64,000 nucleotides of DNA from Leuconostoc mesenteroides subsp. mesenteroides ATCC 8293 (GTDB lineage: Bacteria; Bacillota; Bacilli; Lactobacillales; Lactobacillaceae): positions 775,001 through 839,000 of the forward strand of contig NC_008531.1 in the NCBI RefSeq assembly GCF_000014445.1. Direction: 5' to 3'. Below the pieces are notes generated by a model, which worked only from the letters and a program-made list of their open reading frames with translations, did not search any database and was not told the origin of the DNA. Positions 62,918 to 64,000 of the stretch are shown here, in pieces. Position 1 is the stretch's first letter; the number at the start of each line of letters is the position of its first letter. The position numbers were made by a program, and so were the translations under genes.

Positions 62918-63646
62918 ATGTCGTTATCACAACAACAATTGAATGATTTTTGGAGTGGCGTAAAGGCTTCCCTGCCAACCATGCTAGGTTATATTAGTAT
63001 TGGCGCAGCATTTGGAACAATAGCTGGCTCAGAACACTTTACTATTTGGCAAGTCTTTTTGCTGTCAGCGATTTTTTATGCTGGTTCTGGACAGTTTATT
63101 GTTGTTAGTATGCTGGCTGCCAATGCTTCTATTAGCAGTATTGTCATGATGGTTTTTTTGGTTAACTTTCGCATGTTTTTACAATCATTAACGGTTACAC
63201 AGGTTTTTCCACGGCAATCTACAGTATCTAGTTTGCTTATGGGTAGTTTAGTAACTGACGAATCATTTGGCATACTATCTGTGAATATTGCTGCTGGCAA
63301 GGAAAGATCAGTGATGTGGATGCATGGCTTAAATATTGCTTCGTGGGCAACGTGGTGGCTAGCTTGTGTTATTTTTGCAGTAGTTGGCAAAAACATTACT
63401 GATCCTGCAGCATTCGGCTTGGATTTTGCTTTAACGGGAATGTTTGCCGGACTTTGGTTGCTGACAAGCATTTCTATGTTCCAAAATCCGAAGGAAAGCA
63501 AGTTTAAGGTGCTGTCAATTATAATTGTTTCTACGGCTTTGTTATATATACTTATGTATTTCTTTAGCGCAGTTGTGTCTGTATTGATAGCCTCTGTTTT
63601 GGGAAGTTTTTACGCCGTTTTGGTAAATAGAAGTGAGGGTAAGTGA
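62918..63646 (+). CDS. azlC: Branched-chain amino acid exporter large subunit
   Basis: 242 residues with about seven helices. The family landmarks GYISIGAAFGTIA, SAIFYAGSGQF and NFRMFLQS are seen. With AzlD it exports branched-chain amino acids or analogues. The start is ATG 62918. Its stop lies one base before the azlD start. Confidence 0.93.
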   Translation: MSLSQQQLNDFWSGVKASLPTMLGYISIGAAFGTIAGSEHFTIWQVFLLSAIFYAGSGQFIVVSMLAANASISSIVMMVFLVNFRMFLQSLTVTQVFPRQSTVSSLLMGSLVTDESFGILSVNIAAGKERSVMWMHGLNIASWATWWLACVIFAVVGKNITDPAAFGLDFALTGMFAGLWLLTSISMFQNPKESKFKVLSIIIVSTALLYILMYFFSAVVSVLIASVLGSFYAVLVNRSEGK

Positions 63647-63647
63647 T

Positions 63648-63977
63648 ATGAGTGATACGAAATTTTATATCGTCCTTCTAGGTAGTATTATTGTGACACT
63701 TATTCCTAGAGTGATACCTTTTTTTATGGCTAAGTATATTAATTTTCCAGATTGGATGACGACATTTTTAAGGTATTTACCGTTAGCAATGATGACAACA
63801 CTTATGTTTCAAAATATATTTGTTGTTCATGGGTACGGGCATCTGGCGACAGTTAACTTTACTGCTTTAGTAGCATTGTTGCCTGGTTTAATTATTGGTT
63901 ATTTTAGGCGTTCTCTGATGGCTGTAGTTTTATTGAGCGTGCTAGTAATGGCTTTGATGAGATACTTTAATCTATAA
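63648..63977 (+). CDS. azlD: Branched-chain amino acid exporter small subunit
   Basis: 109 residues with four helices. The family pattern LIPRVIPFF and FLRYLPLAMMTTLMF is seen. ATG 63648 is preferred, with GAGGGTAAGTGAT upstream; the longer GTG reading from 63633 overlaps azlC. Partner of AzlC. Confidence 0.92.
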   Translation: MSDTKFYIVLLGSIIVTLIPRVIPFFMAKYINFPDWMTTFLRYLPLAMMTTLMFQNIFVVHGYGHLATVNFTALVALLPGLIIGYFRRSLMAVVLLSVLVMALMRYFNL

Positions 63978-64000
63978 GTAAAATTCCATATCAATTTAAG

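Noticed and set aside
63076..63501. 141-residue minus-strand frame inside azlC
   Set aside because: Shadow of a conserved membrane gene; it lacks a ribosome site and membrane organisation.
1..64000. CRISPR array, insertion sequence, integrase or attachment site
   Set aside because: No regularly spaced repeats, transposase, integrase or flanking duplications were found while reading both strands.

Overview
The window is AT-rich DNA of a low-GC Gram-positive bacterium. Shine-Dalgarno sites are strong, intrinsic terminators are frequent, and ATG, TTG and GTG starts are mixed. The gene content fits a lactic acid bacterium, most likely Leuconostocaceae/Leuconostoc: a Bce-type peptide-resistance module, an FMN-riboswitch rib operon, LacI/CcpA sugar control, an oligo-1,6-glucosidase, and an RNA leader before a universal stress gene. 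The genus is an inference. I see no rRNA, tRNA, insertion sequence, prophage block or CRISPR array. The window looks like ordinary chromosome with a few accessory genes.

Layout. 1-1.8 kb: two tandem nucleoside hydrolases, the first cut by the window edge. 1.9-5.1 kb: a CLC-type ion transporter, then on the minus strand KdsA and KdsD homologues, a Kdo-precursor pair that is unexpected in a Gram-positive. 5.3-8.4 kb: a Fur-family regulator and a zinc/manganese ABC uptake operon whose promoter carries two perfect Zur-like palindromes. 8.5-13.4 kb: a flavin disulfide oxidoreductase and two divergent large membrane proteins. 13.5-18.5 kb: adenine deaminase, photolyase, an HrtBA-like ABC exporter and a TetR regulator. 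18.6-22.3 kb: an MMPL/RND exporter split by a frameshift, with a 44-bp palindrome at its promoter.

22.3-24 kb: a non-coding RNA candidate (6S/Lacto-usp type) with a cre-like promoter ahead of uspA, a tiny membrane protein, and an Ltp-like surface protein. 24.3-30.3 kb: gltBD glutamate synthase. 30.4-32.5 kb: a CDF transporter and an amidinotransferase-like enzyme behind a 30-bp palindrome. 32.5-36.1 kb: FMN riboswitch and ribD-ribE-ribBA-ribH. 36.2-39.2 kb: a P-type cation ATPase behind a structured leader of about 350 nt. 39.3-43.4 kb: an MFS transporter and an alpha-1,6-glucosidase controlled by a divergent LacI regulator with twin operators.

43.5-50.4 kb: small membrane proteins, a DJ-1/PfpI protein and a complete two-component/ABC Bce-like module. 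50.4-55.6 kb: a LysR regulator divergent from a dialkylglycine-decarboxylase-like enzyme, serine acetyltransferase with a probable ATT start, a GNAT acetyltransferase, an aldo/keto reductase and a Nudix hydrolase. 55.6-62.8 kb: an AraC-controlled, cre-marked glycoside operon (GH42, MFS, GH5, GH43). 62.9-64 kb: azlCD branched-chain amino acid export.

Themes are metal homeostasis (Zn/Mn uptake, CDF, P-type ATPase), envelope defence (Bce, MMPL, Ltp-like), purine and riboflavin metabolism, and use of plant oligosaccharides. All calls come from reading the sequence; no database search was run.
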